From Avrilella dinanensis (GTDB lineage: Bacteria; Bacteroidota; Bacteroidia; Flavobacteriales; Flavobacteriaceae): 64,000 nt of DNA. A program made the translations under genes and the position numbers. Below the pieces are notes generated by a model. The model was not told the DNA's origin and did not search any database. It worked only from the letters and a program-made list of their open reading frames with translations. The DNA lies in NCBI RefSeq assembly GCF_002807015.1, contig NZ_NIPO01000001.1, forward strand, positions 1,273,158-1,337,157, given 5' to 3'. Positions 30,236-38,213 of the stretch are shown here, one piece after another. The stretch's first letter is position 1. Each line of letters opens with the position of its first letter.

Positions 30236-30267
30236 GCTGTTGTAAAATTTTTACAGCAGTTTTTTTA
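30236..30267 (+). terminator. terminator after the TonB receptor gene
   Basis: A stem GCTGTTGTAAAA / TTTTACAGCAG with one G-U pair is followed by seven Ts. Confidence 0.75.
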
Positions 30268-30394
30268 TAGTTTAATCAATTAAAATAACAAAGAAGAGTT
30301 GAAAATGTAAAGTGAACTTTTTATGGAAAAACAATATATTCTTCCATTGCTCATTTCGATAATTATGATTTTTTACTCCTATTCAGTCAGGAAT

Positions 30395-30432
30395 ATAAAA
30401 AAAGGAGTTAGGCTAATCCTAACCCCTTCTTT
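30395..30432 (-). terminator. terminator of mscL
   Basis: Hairpin GGGTTAGG / CCTAACTCC read on the minus strand, followed by a U-tract; it also has a T-tract on the plus strand. Confidence 0.8.
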
Positions 30433-30450
30433 TTTGTTTTTAAAGATAAA

Positions 30451-30885
30451 TTAGTTATCCTTTTTAAGCAAATCTCTGATTTCTGATAGTAATTCCTCTT
30501 GGGTTGGTCCAGCTGGTGCAGCCGGAGCTTCTTCTTCTTTTTTCTTTCTCAGATTATTCATTCCTTTAACCATCAGAAATACAACTAATGCTAATAAGAT
30601 AAAATTAATTAAAATGGTAATAAAATTACCATAAGATAATACCACAGCTCCTTCAACAGCCTTAGCGTCTTCAAGGGTCATTCCTGCTTCGATATTACCT
30701 TTTAGTACATAGTACATATTGGTAAAGTCTGGTGTACCAATAATGGCCGAAACAACAGGCATGATTAAATCATTAACTGCACTGTCAATGATTTTCCCGA
30801 ATGCTCCACCGATAATTACACCGACAGCCAAATCCATAACGTTTCCTTTTACGGCAAACTCCTTAAATTCTTTAATAAATCCCAT
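30451..30885 (-). CDS. mscL: large-conductance mechanosensitive channel
   Basis: A 144-aa inner-membrane channel opening under hypo-osmotic shock. The N-terminal amphipathic helix ([43 protein letters not shown]) with the gate helix, a second helix ([19 protein letters not shown]) and a C-terminal cytosolic bundle ([16 protein letters not shown]) are all typical. Own -7 box and terminator. Confidence 0.97.
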   Translation of the reverse strand: MGFIKEFKEFAVKGNVMDLAVGVIIGGAFGKIIDSAVNDLIMPVVSAIIGTPDFTNMYYVLKGNIEAGMTLEDAKAVEGAVVLSYGNFITILINFILLALVVFLMVKGMNNLRKKKEEEAPAAPAGPTQEELLSEIRDLLKKDN

Positions 30886-31038
30886 ATTTTTTATTTGTTG
30901 GTTATTACAAAAATATAAATAATTCTTAAGTTATGATAAAAACTCTTGTGTTTTTGCTAAGGCCTTCCAGGTTTTAAAAGCCTAGAAAGTCTGAAAATCA
31001 ATAAATTATTTTCCATTCTTAATTTTTGTTGAGTAGTA

Positions 31039-31063
31039 AAACCTGAATTCGATTATTATTAAT
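31039..31063 (+). repeat. 25-bp direct repeat, left copy
   Basis: The 25 bases starting AAACCTGAATTCG are identical to 37001-37025. Together they bracket the 6-kb accessory block. The inner 16 bases also occur inverted at 37052-37067. Confidence 0.8.
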
Positions 31064-31116
31064 TATAACGTCCTGAAAAAACTGATACTGGATTAGGCAA
31101 ATAAAAAACTTTAACT

Positions 31117-31156
31117 AAACAGTACAGATATTCTTATTTGTACTGTTTTTCTTTTT
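31117..31156. terminator. terminator downstream of T9SS cargo gene 1
   Basis: A 10-bp stem (31117-31126 with 31139-31148) with a T-rich tail on the plus strand and a weaker one on the minus strand, 66 bases past the stop of the T9SS gene. Confidence 0.55.
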
Positions 31157-31222
31157 GTAAGATTTTGGTGTTAATTCTTGCTGTTGGTGCATTTGAGTTA
31201 AATAATGGTTTGAAAGTAATAA

Positions 31223-32983
31223 TTACTTAACTATCAATTTGTGTTTTGATGAATTTTTGTTGTTGTTTGTAATTGATAAAAAGTAAGTTCCACTTTGTAT
31301 ATTTGATAGGTTTAATGTTTTTTCTGAACCAAAATTCACTTTTTCTTCTAAAACTCTTTGTCCAAGAACATTATATAGTTCAATTGTACTGTTTTGATGG
31401 AAATTGCCTATAATTGTTACTTTGTCTTTTGCAGGATTAGGGAAAATTGAAAAGCTATTTTCATTAAAATCATCAACAGAAAGATCGTTTTCTGGGGCAA
31501 ATTTTGCGACAAAGCCGTTTCCAAAATTAATATTTGGATATGAAGGGTGAAAACTTATATTTTCTTGGTAACTATCTGCGGTAGAAATGTTAGTTTGGCT
31601 ATAAGTATTGCCTACAATATAAAAAGTATCATCGCTTACAGGAACAATACTTCCGTAAAATTCTTGATTATCACCGCCCAAAAAGCTGCCCCATATAAAA
31701 TCACCGTTTAATGAAAATTTCATCATTAAAAGATCATTATCACCTGCATAATTATTTTGGTATGGGAATGGAGAATTAATATCAAAGTTACTTGTTGTTA
31801 AGCCTATCATATATAAAGCATTGTCTTTAATTATTATGTTTTGATGTTCGAAAATTAATTCTACATCTGTTCCACCAATGTAAGTTCCCCAAATGGGATT
31901 TATATTTTGGTCAAATTTTCCTAAATATAAATCTAACATACCTCCAAAATTTGGCTGATATGCATTAGGGCTTATTAGCCCATTTAATGTTATTTCAGAA
32001 CCAGCTCCATAAAAATAATAGTTTTCGCCATCATTAATTATTCGAAAAATGCCAGAATCTAAATAGGTGCTGTATGTGCGTTCGCCTGTTGTAGCATTAA
32101 ATTTTGTAATAATTTGTGAAGATGGATTTTGCGAGTAAGCATTGGGTGTGTAAAAATCGGCATCGTATTGTGTTAGTATTAAACTACTTCTGTTAAATGA
32201 TGTTATTAGTTCACCATTCATATAATCAACAGCTATACCTCTAGTTAGTCCATAGTATGTTGCCCATTGCAGTTGGCCTTGGTTGTTTAGTTTAAACAAA
32301 TAACCATTTTCAAAATATTCATTATTGTCTGTTATTTCATATATAAAATTTTCTTGAAATGCGTTTGTGGTAGTAATACCATTCATTGTTTCTGTGGTGG
32401 TAATACCATAAATATTATCATTTTCGTCTAAGCAAAATTCACTAATGGAAAAGGAAGGAACATAAGTTAACCAGTTGATAGAAAAATCATCGTTTAGTTT
32501 TGCCATTATTCCATAGTTATTTACGGTTTCGGGGAAAGGTGTTTCGTTCCAAGCATTAGGTGTAGCAAGATTGTTTGTGTGCGTACTTCCTCCAATATAA
32601 ATATTGTCATTACTATCTATTTTGGCTACCATAGTGTAAAAAGGTAAGTAAACAGATTTTATTAAATTGCCACTGGGCGAAAATTTTGCAATTATTGTTT
32701 GGTTCGCGTAAGAGGGTGTTACCAAAGAAGTGTTGTACATAAATTCAGGAAGTGTTGAAGTGCAAAATGAATTGTAATAATCTTCGTCGGAAAGTACCTG
32801 ATTTATTCCGCCTGTAATTTCGCCAACTGCTATAATATCCCCATTACTGTCCACAAAACTATTGGTAAAACGCGTGCCTTGCCCGCCAAAATACGTTGCC
32901 CAGTTTTTTGTGTATTCATTAAACGGTTGAGCAATGCTACTTATCCATACGAAGACTAAAATTAATGAGGCTAACTTTTTCAT
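31223..32983 (-). CDS. T9SS-secreted beta-propeller-type (SBBP repeat) protein 1
   Basis: A 586-aa exported protein. Signal peptide 1-18 (MKKLASLILVFVWISSIAQ). The mature part starts PFNEYTKNWATYFGGQGTRF and has recurrent WxTYxGG / KFNxxG / NAYQxN segments (for example WGTYIGGTDVE, WGSFLGGDNQE) as in SBBP-repeat proteins. A type A sorting tail begins FSIFPNPAKDK. It is a paralogue of the next gene, with an identical 91-residue end, while its first nine signal-peptide codons and upstream region match the gene at 34957-35487: a recombinant. Cargo function unknown; probably surface or secreted. Confidence 0.82.
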   Translation of the reverse strand: MKKLASLILVFVWISSIAQPFNEYTKNWATYFGGQGTRFTNSFVDSNGDIIAVGEITGGINQVLSDEDYYNSFCTSTLPEFMYNTSLVTPSYANQTIIAKFSPSGNLIKSVYLPFYTMVAKIDSNDNIYIGGSTHTNNLATPNAWNETPFPETVNNYGIMAKLNDDFSINWLTYVPSFSISEFCLDENDNIYGITTTETMNGITTTNAFQENFIYEITDNNEYFENGYLFKLNNQGQLQWATYYGLTRGIAVDYMNGELITSFNRSSLILTQYDADFYTPNAYSQNPSSQIITKFNATTGERTYSTYLDSGIFRIINDGENYYFYGAGSEITLNGLISPNAYQPNFGGMLDLYLGKFDQNINPIWGTYIGGTDVELIFEHQNIIIKDNALYMIGLTTSNFDINSPFPYQNNYAGDNDLLMMKFSLNGDFIWGSFLGGDNQEFYGSIVPVSDDTFYIVGNTYSQTNISTADSYQENISFHPSYPNINFGNGFVAKFAPENDLSVDDFNENSFSIFPNPAKDKVTIIGNFHQNSTIELYNVLGQRVLEEKVNFGSEKTLNLSNIQSGTYFLSITNNNKNSSKHKLIVK

Positions 32984-32988
32984 AATCG

Positions 32989-33073
32989 TTATTTTTTAGA
33001 GGTTTGTGAAATGTATATTTCAAACGCTTTGTTTAAAATAATGTTAATATCGCTATTGGCTTCATTTTGTAAG
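32989..33073 (-). pseudogene. 3' fragment of the small lipoprotein gene
   Basis: The last 25 or so codons (QNEANSDINIILNKAFEIYISQTSKK and stop) of the lipoprotein gene at 35493-35867 are repeated here without the rest of the gene. The duplicated DNA runs 32956-33073 and matches 35460-35577 with about 4 differences in 118 bases. It continues into the start of the downstream T9SS gene, so the fragment marks where a copied segment ends. Confidence 0.8.
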
Positions 33074-33111
33074 CAGCACAGTACTAAAGTTAAGTTGTTA
33101 TAAAGTAATAA

Positions 33112-34890
33112 TTACTTAACTATCAATTTGTGTTTTGATGAATTTTTGTTGTTGTTTGTAATTGATAAAAAGTAAGTTCCACTTTGTATATTTGATAGGT
33201 TTAATGTTTTTTCTGAACCAAAATTCACTTTTTCTTCTAAAACTCTTTGTCCAAGAACATTATATAGTTCAATTGTACTGTTTTGATGGAAATTGCCTAT
33301 AATTGTTACTTTGTCTTTTGCAGGATTAGGGAAAATTGAAAAGCTATTTTCATTAAAATCATCAACAGAAAGATCATCTTCTGGTGCAAATTTTGCGACA
33401 AAGCCGTTTCCAAAATTAATATTTGGATATGAAGGGTGAAAACTTATATTTTGTTGGTAACTATCTGCGGTAGCAATGCTAGTTTGGCTAAGAGTATTGC
33501 CTACAATATAAAAAGTATCATCGCTTACAGGAACGATACTTCCGTAAAATTCTTGATTATCACCGCCAAAAAAGCTGCCCCAAATAAGTTCTGCACGAGC
33601 ATCATCAGTAGAAAATTTCATCATTAGTTGGTCACCGTAGCCATTATTATTGTTTTGATAAGTATTAGGGCTAAGATTAAATTCGTTACTATATGTTATT
33701 CCAGAAAAATATAGGGCATTATTTTTAAAAGAAAAATTTTCTTGAAAATTAGTTTGTTCATAATCAGAGCCTCCAATATAAGTTCCCCAAATGGGGTTAA
33801 CGTTAGTGTCAAATTTACCTAAATACAGATCAAAAGAACCACCAATATTGGGTTGGTACCCATCAGGACTAATTAAATCGCTATCTAATTCATCTATTGC
33901 AATTCCTAAAAAGTAAAAATTTTCAGTATCACAAGTAATATGCGTTACAGCTAATCCATCATTACCTAAATAAGTGCCGTAAGTGCGTTCTCCTGTGGTT
34001 GCATTGAATTTTGTAATTATTTGTCTTGAAACATCTTGTTGATAAGCGTTAGGTGTATAATAATAGCTGTTGTATTGTGATAAAGAATCATCATTATCAC
34101 CCCAAGTAAATGAAGTAATAATTTCGTCATTAAGATAAGCAATCGCAAAACTATGTGTGCCTACTCCAAAATAAGTCGCCCATTGCAGTTGTCCGTCATT
34201 ATTTAATTTGAATATATATCCATTATTATAGAGGTGATTATTGCTATTATATTCCGTAATAAAATTAGGTTGAAAAACATTTGCGGTAGTTATTGAATCA
34301 CTTATGTCTGTCTGTCCTACACCGTAAATATTTAATTCACTGTCAAAACAAATATCATTGCAACCACTACCTGGGAAATAGGTACACCAATTAGTTGAAA
34401 AATCAGGATTGAGTTTTGTTATTATCGTATTGGCTGGATTTACAGCCGTAGTTTGCCAGGCGCCTGCTGTTGCTAAATTATCCAATTCGGTTTGGGCAAT
34501 TATGTATATATTGTCGTAATTATCAATTCTCATTTTATATGTTTGAAAAGGTAAATAACCCGACTCTAACAATTCGCCGTTTGGTGAAAATTTTACAATT
34601 AAACTTTGCAAAATATGAGTAGAAATGGTTGGCGGAATAGTATTGTTATATAGCATATTGGGGTTTGTAGCAAATTGATTCCAATAATTTTCGTCTTGTA
34701 TAATTTGGTTTATTGAATGTGCATCATCCGCAATAGCAATGATGTTTCCTTCTGAATCTACAACACTTGAAATAAACCGAATGCCTTGCCCGCCAAAATA
34801 TGTTGCCCAGTTTTTTGCGTATTCATTAAACGGTTGAGCAATGACGCTATTGGCTAATAATAGTATGATGATAGTAATATAAATTTTCAT
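33112..34890 (-). CDS. T9SS-secreted beta-propeller-type (SBBP repeat) protein 2
   Basis: A 592-aa paralogue of the preceding gene. Signal peptide MKIYITIIILLLANSVIAQ, then PFNEYAKNWATYFGGQGIRF, the same TYFGG/TYIGG propeller-like repeats, and the same type A tail. The middle has diverged considerably while the last 91 residues are identical, and 274 bases (33102-33375 against 31213-31486) are identical at DNA level. The ATG at 34890 is chosen because a longer reading from 34917 starts inside the strong hairpin at 34907-34947. Substrate or role unknown. Confidence 0.82.
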   Translation of the reverse strand: MKIYITIIILLLANSVIAQPFNEYAKNWATYFGGQGIRFISSVVDSEGNIIAIADDAHSINQIIQDENYWNQFATNPNMLYNNTIPPTISTHILQSLIVKFSPNGELLESGYLPFQTYKMRIDNYDNIYIIAQTELDNLATAGAWQTTAVNPANTIITKLNPDFSTNWCTYFPGSGCNDICFDSELNIYGVGQTDISDSITTANVFQPNFITEYNSNNHLYNNGYIFKLNNDGQLQWATYFGVGTHSFAIAYLNDEIITSFTWGDNDDSLSQYNSYYYTPNAYQQDVSRQIITKFNATTGERTYGTYLGNDGLAVTHITCDTENFYFLGIAIDELDSDLISPDGYQPNIGGSFDLYLGKFDTNVNPIWGTYIGGSDYEQTNFQENFSFKNNALYFSGITYSNEFNLSPNTYQNNNNGYGDQLMMKFSTDDARAELIWGSFFGGDNQEFYGSIVPVSDDTFYIVGNTLSQTSIATADSYQQNISFHPSYPNINFGNGFVAKFAPEDDLSVDDFNENSFSIFPNPAKDKVTIIGNFHQNSTIELYNVLGQRVLEEKVNFGSEKTLNLSNIQSGTYFLSITNNNKNSSKHKLIVK

Positions 34891-34906
34891 AACTTGAAAA
34901 AGATGG

Positions 34907-34947
34907 AATGGTAGCATTGTTCTTAAAATGAGAACAATGCTACCATT
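34907..34947 (-). terminator. long hairpin between secreted-protein gene and T9SS gene 2
   Basis: A perfect 17-bp stem (AATGGTAGCATTGTTCT with its complement) closes a 7-base loop. On the minus strand only a short T5 occurs, 9 bases after the stem, so it may be a partial terminator or an mRNA-processing/stability element between two same-strand genes. Confidence 0.6.
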
Positions 34948-34956
34948 GGTTAGTAA

Positions 34957-35487
34957 TTATGCTGCAACAAAATAGCGAGATGTACCTATTGTAAAATAAG
35001 TAATTGCAATGGTATTGGTTTGATACCAACTATCGGGCAAACCATCACAACTTGCAAAATCAGAGAAACTTAACGGTTCTCCCTCGGTAATTGTTCCAGA
35101 ACTGTTTTCAACTTTACTGATAATGTAAGCCCATTCCATGCCTACACCATTCATTACATTGTCCCCTATACTGGGATTTTGAAGTGCTGAAGGTGGTCCA
35201 CCCGCACTCGTCTGAATTATACATTGTAAACCTGGATAATACGAAGATAGGTCTGTATAGTTGTCAAACGAGATTGAATTACCAGCGGCAAGGTCGCAAT
35301 ATCCCGACATTACCGACGAAGGGTAATAATCTCTAACCTGAGGATAACAATCTCCAGTTTTCTTTGCTATAAGATTAAAGTAGAGTGTGAAATTTGTCGT
35401 GCTGTTTATTACATTCATTGTACTTGGTGCAGCAAAAACGCTTGGCACAAATACGAAAGCTAAAATTAATGAGGCTAACTTTTTCAT
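34957..35487 (-). CDS. small secreted protein of unknown function
   Basis: A 176-aa protein with a clear signal peptide (MKKLASLILAFVFVPSVFA). The mature part of about 155 residues has several Cys (CYPQ, GYCDL, QCIIQ, SCDGL), which suggests disulfides, and many Ser, Tyr and Asn. No known domain is recognised and there is no T9SS tail, so it may remain periplasmic. It starts 5 bases after the stop of the lipoprotein gene, with which it is surely co-transcribed. Confidence 0.75.
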   Translation of the reverse strand: MKKLASLILAFVFVPSVFAAPSTMNVINSTTNFTLYFNLIAKKTGDCYPQVRDYYPSSVMSGYCDLAAGNSISFDNYTDLSSYYPGLQCIIQTSAGGPPSALQNPSIGDNVMNGVGMEWAYIISKVENSSGTITEGEPLSFSDFASCDGLPDSWYQTNTIAITYFTIGTSRYFVAA

Positions 35488-35492
35488 AATTG

Positions 35493-35867
35493 TTATTTTT
35501 TAGAGGTTTGTGAAATGTAAATTTCAAACGCTTTGTTTAAAATAATGTTAATGTCGCCATTGGCTTCATTTTGTAAGGCTCGTTCATCAATACCTGTTGA
35601 ATAAATGAGTTCTTTGGCAGGTTCGAGTAAAATTTGCTTACGCTCGGGCGAAAGTTCACTGCCGTACTTTTCGGTGTACTCCTTTGTAGGGTGATACTTT
35701 GGCTGGTTCATTTCGTTAATGGCTTTCCTGAAATTTTCAACTTCTGATGATTTTTTTTCAATCGAATTACTTTGAATTGCATTGCTTTCGACTAAATCAT
35801 CGGTTTCTTTTTGGCATGATGTTATGCTTAACATCAGTATACCAACTAATAAAAAAATGTTTTTCAT
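35493..35867 (-). CDS. small lipoprotein of unknown function
   Basis: A 124-aa lipoprotein: MKNIFLLVGILMLSITSCQKE with Cys19, then a charged helical region (EKKSSEVENFRKAINEMNQPKYHPTKEYTEKYG; PERKQILLEPAKELIYSTG). An open frame extends upstream to 35969, but the ATG at 35867 gives the natural lipoprotein start. No family is recognised. It is first gene of the minus-strand cluster and is divergent from the AraC-type regulator. Its 3' end is duplicated at 32989-33073. Confidence 0.75.
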   Translation of the reverse strand: MKNIFLLVGILMLSITSCQKETDDLVESNAIQSNSIEKKSSEVENFRKAINEMNQPKYHPTKEYTEKYGSELSPERKQILLEPAKELIYSTGIDERALQNEANGDINIILNKAFEIYISQTSKK

Positions 35868-35986
35868 TGCATCTGTTTTTATGTTTATTTGTGCAATATA
35901 TAGTAAAAAAATGAAATAAAGGGTTTGTGAAATCGACAAAAAACTTTGTAAAATTGATGATAAAAACAATTAATCTTTGTTTTTCA

Positions 35987-36904
35987 ATGGAAAAGTATTA
36001 TATTTATGAACTCGTAAATTCATTGGCTATGAATAAGTTTGTAAATTGTAAGAGTATTTATAATAACGATGAAATCTATTTTGAACGTGCGTTGATAAAT
36101 GTTGTATCTATTAAAAACTTAATTACTCCACTGGACAAAACTAATATTGATATATATACTCACCAAAATTTGTTTCAATTGGTTTTTGTGCAAAAAGGAG
36201 AAGGAAAATTACTTCTACAAGATAAAAGTATTGAAATTAAACCCAATGTTTTTTTTACTTTACCGAGTAATTTATCTTACAGTTTCATTGTAAGCTCTCA
36301 AACTAAGGGTTGGCTTTTATCTTTTAATGAATTGGCATTAGAAGAGTTAATTAAAAAAGAGAAAAACCTTGTGTTTGTCCTTGATGAATTCCAAACACAT
36401 AACTTAATCGAAAATAAACCTGAAATAAACCATATAAATTTTATTGTTTCTGAAATTGTTGAAAATTTCTTTAAACGAAAAGATAACAAAGGCTTAGCTT
36501 TAAAAGCTTACACAGAAATGTTGATGGTGTTTTTGTATGATTTAATGAAAAAAGATATAAAGATAAAATCCGCAAAGGAAATTAAAATTTATAGAAGATT
36601 TAAGATACTTATTAATGACTTGAACAAGTTGTCTGTTAACTCGGTTCGTTCGTTCTCTCAAAAATTAAACGTTACCGAGAGTCAATTAAGGAGAGTTTGT
36701 AAGAAAAACACAGGTAAAACGCCTAAGCAATTAATTATAGAAAAAAGAATAGAAACTATAAAAAATGCATTACATAATATAGATTGGTCAATAAAGCAAA
36801 TATCGATCAATTTAGGTTACGAAAATTATAATTGGTTTTTGACATTTTTCAAAAAATATACAGGCATAACGCCGAAAGAATATAGGCAAAAGTATCTTGT
36901 TTAG
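35987..36904 (+). CDS. AraC-family transcriptional regulator
   Basis: A 305-aa regulator with an N-terminal cupin-like sensing part (FQLVFVQKGEGKLLLQDKSIEIKPNVFFTLPSN) and a C-terminal double HTH (FSQKLNVTESQLRRVCKKNTGKTPKQLI; IKQISINLGYENYNWFLTFFKKYTGITPKEYRQKY). Upstream GTG (35927) and downstream ATG (36029) starts are possible; 35987 is a compromise. Divergence from the lipoprotein/secreted-protein cluster 120 bases away suggests it controls that cluster. Confidence 0.85.
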   Translation: MEKYYIYELVNSLAMNKFVNCKSIYNNDEIYFERALINVVSIKNLITPLDKTNIDIYTHQNLFQLVFVQKGEGKLLLQDKSIEIKPNVFFTLPSNLSYSFIVSSQTKGWLLSFNELALEELIKKEKNLVFVLDEFQTHNLIENKPEINHINFIVSEIVENFFKRKDNKGLALKAYTEMLMVFLYDLMKKDIKIKSAKEIKIYRRFKILINDLNKLSVNSVRSFSQKLNVTESQLRRVCKKNTGKTPKQLIIEKRIETIKNALHNIDWSIKQISINLGYENYNWFLTFFKKYTGITPKEYRQKYLV

Positions 36905-37000
36905 TTTGCCGAGATGTTCTGTTATTAGTTATATAAAGTAAAGTTTATAGGTTTGCCTTTTTTGAAGATACTGGATGATTTCCTTCATTAAAATCAATAT

Positions 37001-37067
37001 AAACCTGAATTCGATTATTATTAATCTAAAATCAAAACCATAGCCCCTTGTTAATCGAATTCAGGTT
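37001..37067. repeat. 25-bp direct repeat, right copy, with inverted partner
   Basis: 37001-37025 is identical to 31039-31063. Its core is repeated inverted at 37052-37067 (TAATCGAATTCAGGTT), giving a stem of up to 16 bp around a 35-base loop, 11 bases past the stop of the minus-strand desulfurase gene. Nothing else is seen in 36905-37078. Confidence 0.8.
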
Positions 37068-37078
37068 AAAAATAATTC

Positions 37079-38203
37079 TTAAACAGATTGTAATATGTCT
37101 ATCAGAAAATCGATATCTTTTTGTGTGTTGTCATGTCCGAAAGATAATCTGAGGTTAGGACTTTTCAATTCTTCTTCAGTCAGAAATGACGCCAGCACGT
37201 GCGAAGGTTTTTGACTGCCCGATTGGCAGGCACTTCCTCTCGATACGGCAATTCCTTTGATGTCTAACTGGAATAAAAGCATGGCCGCTTTTTCCGGCGA
37301 AATTGGCAGTGATACATTCACTACATTATAAAAAGTGTTGTCGCCACCATTAAAACGCACTTTTGGAAAATGTTCCGACAGTTTTGCTTTGCAATAATCT
37401 TTCAGTCCGCTGATATGTCTTCGATGTTCGTCCAAATCCTGATAAGCCAGTTCCAGTGCTTTCGCCATGCCTACTACCTGATGCGGTGCTTCGGTTCCGG
37501 CACGCAGACCTTTTTCTTGTTCACCACCAACGATTAGAGCTTTGAAGTTACTTTTGTTACGGATATAAACAAATCCGGCTCCTTTCGGTCCGTGGAATTT
37601 ATGGGCACTTGCCACGATAAAATCTACTGGTGTATTTGCCATATCAAATTCTGTTTTTCCGACAGATTGAACGGTATCAGAATGGAACAAGGCATTGTTT
37701 TGTTTGCATAAATTTCCTACCCGGTTCAAATCCAGAATTGTCCCGATTTCGTTATTGACATGCATCAGGCTGACCAATGTTGGTTTGTCGTCCTGTAATA
37801 AATCTTCTAATTGCTGATAATCAATCTGACCGCTGGGTAAAATACGAAGATATACGATTTCCGTTCCATATTCTTTTTTGATTTGCTGTATGGAATATAA
37901 GGTACAATGATGTTCCATTGTGGTGGAAATAATCCGCTTGATTCCCAAATCCCTTACGCAAGAACGGATTATCCAGTTGTTACCTTCCGTTCCGCACGAA
38001 GTGAAAATAATATCCGAAGCCTGAGCATTAATTTGTTTAGCGATAGATTTTCGGGCAGCTTCGATAAGTGATTTGGCGTGCCTGCCGACAGCATAGGTTG
38101 ATGACGGGTTTCCGAAATCGTTGGTTAATACTTTAACCATTTCTTCGACAACCTCTGGTCGGACGGAGGTTGTGGCAGCGTTATCGAGATATATCTGACT
38201 CAT
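37079..38203 (-). CDS. cysteine desulfurase
   Basis: A 374-aa PLP enzyme of the NifS/IscS class that takes sulfur from cysteine for Fe-S clusters or tRNA thiolation. PLP lysine is Lys202 (SAHKFHGPKGAGFVYI), the histidine is in TMEHHC, and the active-site Cys326 lies in SRGSACQSGSQKPSHVL, a loop of IscS type. No iscU or suf gene is adjacent. It lies 10 bases behind the EamA gene, last of a three-gene minus-strand run. Confidence 0.92.
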   Translation of the reverse strand: MSQIYLDNAATTSVRPEVVEEMVKVLTNDFGNPSSTYAVGRHAKSLIEAARKSIAKQINAQASDIIFTSCGTEGNNWIIRSCVRDLGIKRIISTTMEHHCTLYSIQQIKKEYGTEIVYLRILPSGQIDYQQLEDLLQDDKPTLVSLMHVNNEIGTILDLNRVGNLCKQNNALFHSDTVQSVGKTEFDMANTPVDFIVASAHKFHGPKGAGFVYIRNKSNFKALIVGGEQEKGLRAGTEAPHQVVGMAKALELAYQDLDEHRRHISGLKDYCKAKLSEHFPKVRFNGGDNTFYNVVNVSLPISPEKAAMLLFQLDIKGIAVSRGSACQSGSQKPSHVLASFLTEEELKSPNLRLSFGHDNTQKDIDFLIDILQSV

Positions 38204-38213
38204 AAATTTTGTT

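Larger units (their letters stand above)
30886..31222. other. gene-free stretch at the left border of the accessory block
   Basis: This 337-base stretch codes for nothing evident. It contains the mscL -7 box (CAAAAATA on the plus strand, 30908-30915), copy 1 of the 25-bp direct repeat (31039-31063), and a hairpin AAACAGTACA / TGTACTGTTT with T-run (31117-31156) that can stop transcription from either side. Confidence 0.6.

Noticed and set aside
30323-30454. A possible 43-aa single-helix peptide (MEKQYILPLLISIIMIFYSYSVRN...) on the plus strand
   Set aside because: It runs straight through the mscL terminator hairpin and ends on the mscL stop region, with no clear -7 box; more likely chance coding.
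36905-37078. A CRISPR-like repeat pair near the desulfurase gene
   Set aside because: Only one inverted pair and one distant direct copy exist, with no regular spacers and no cas gene.
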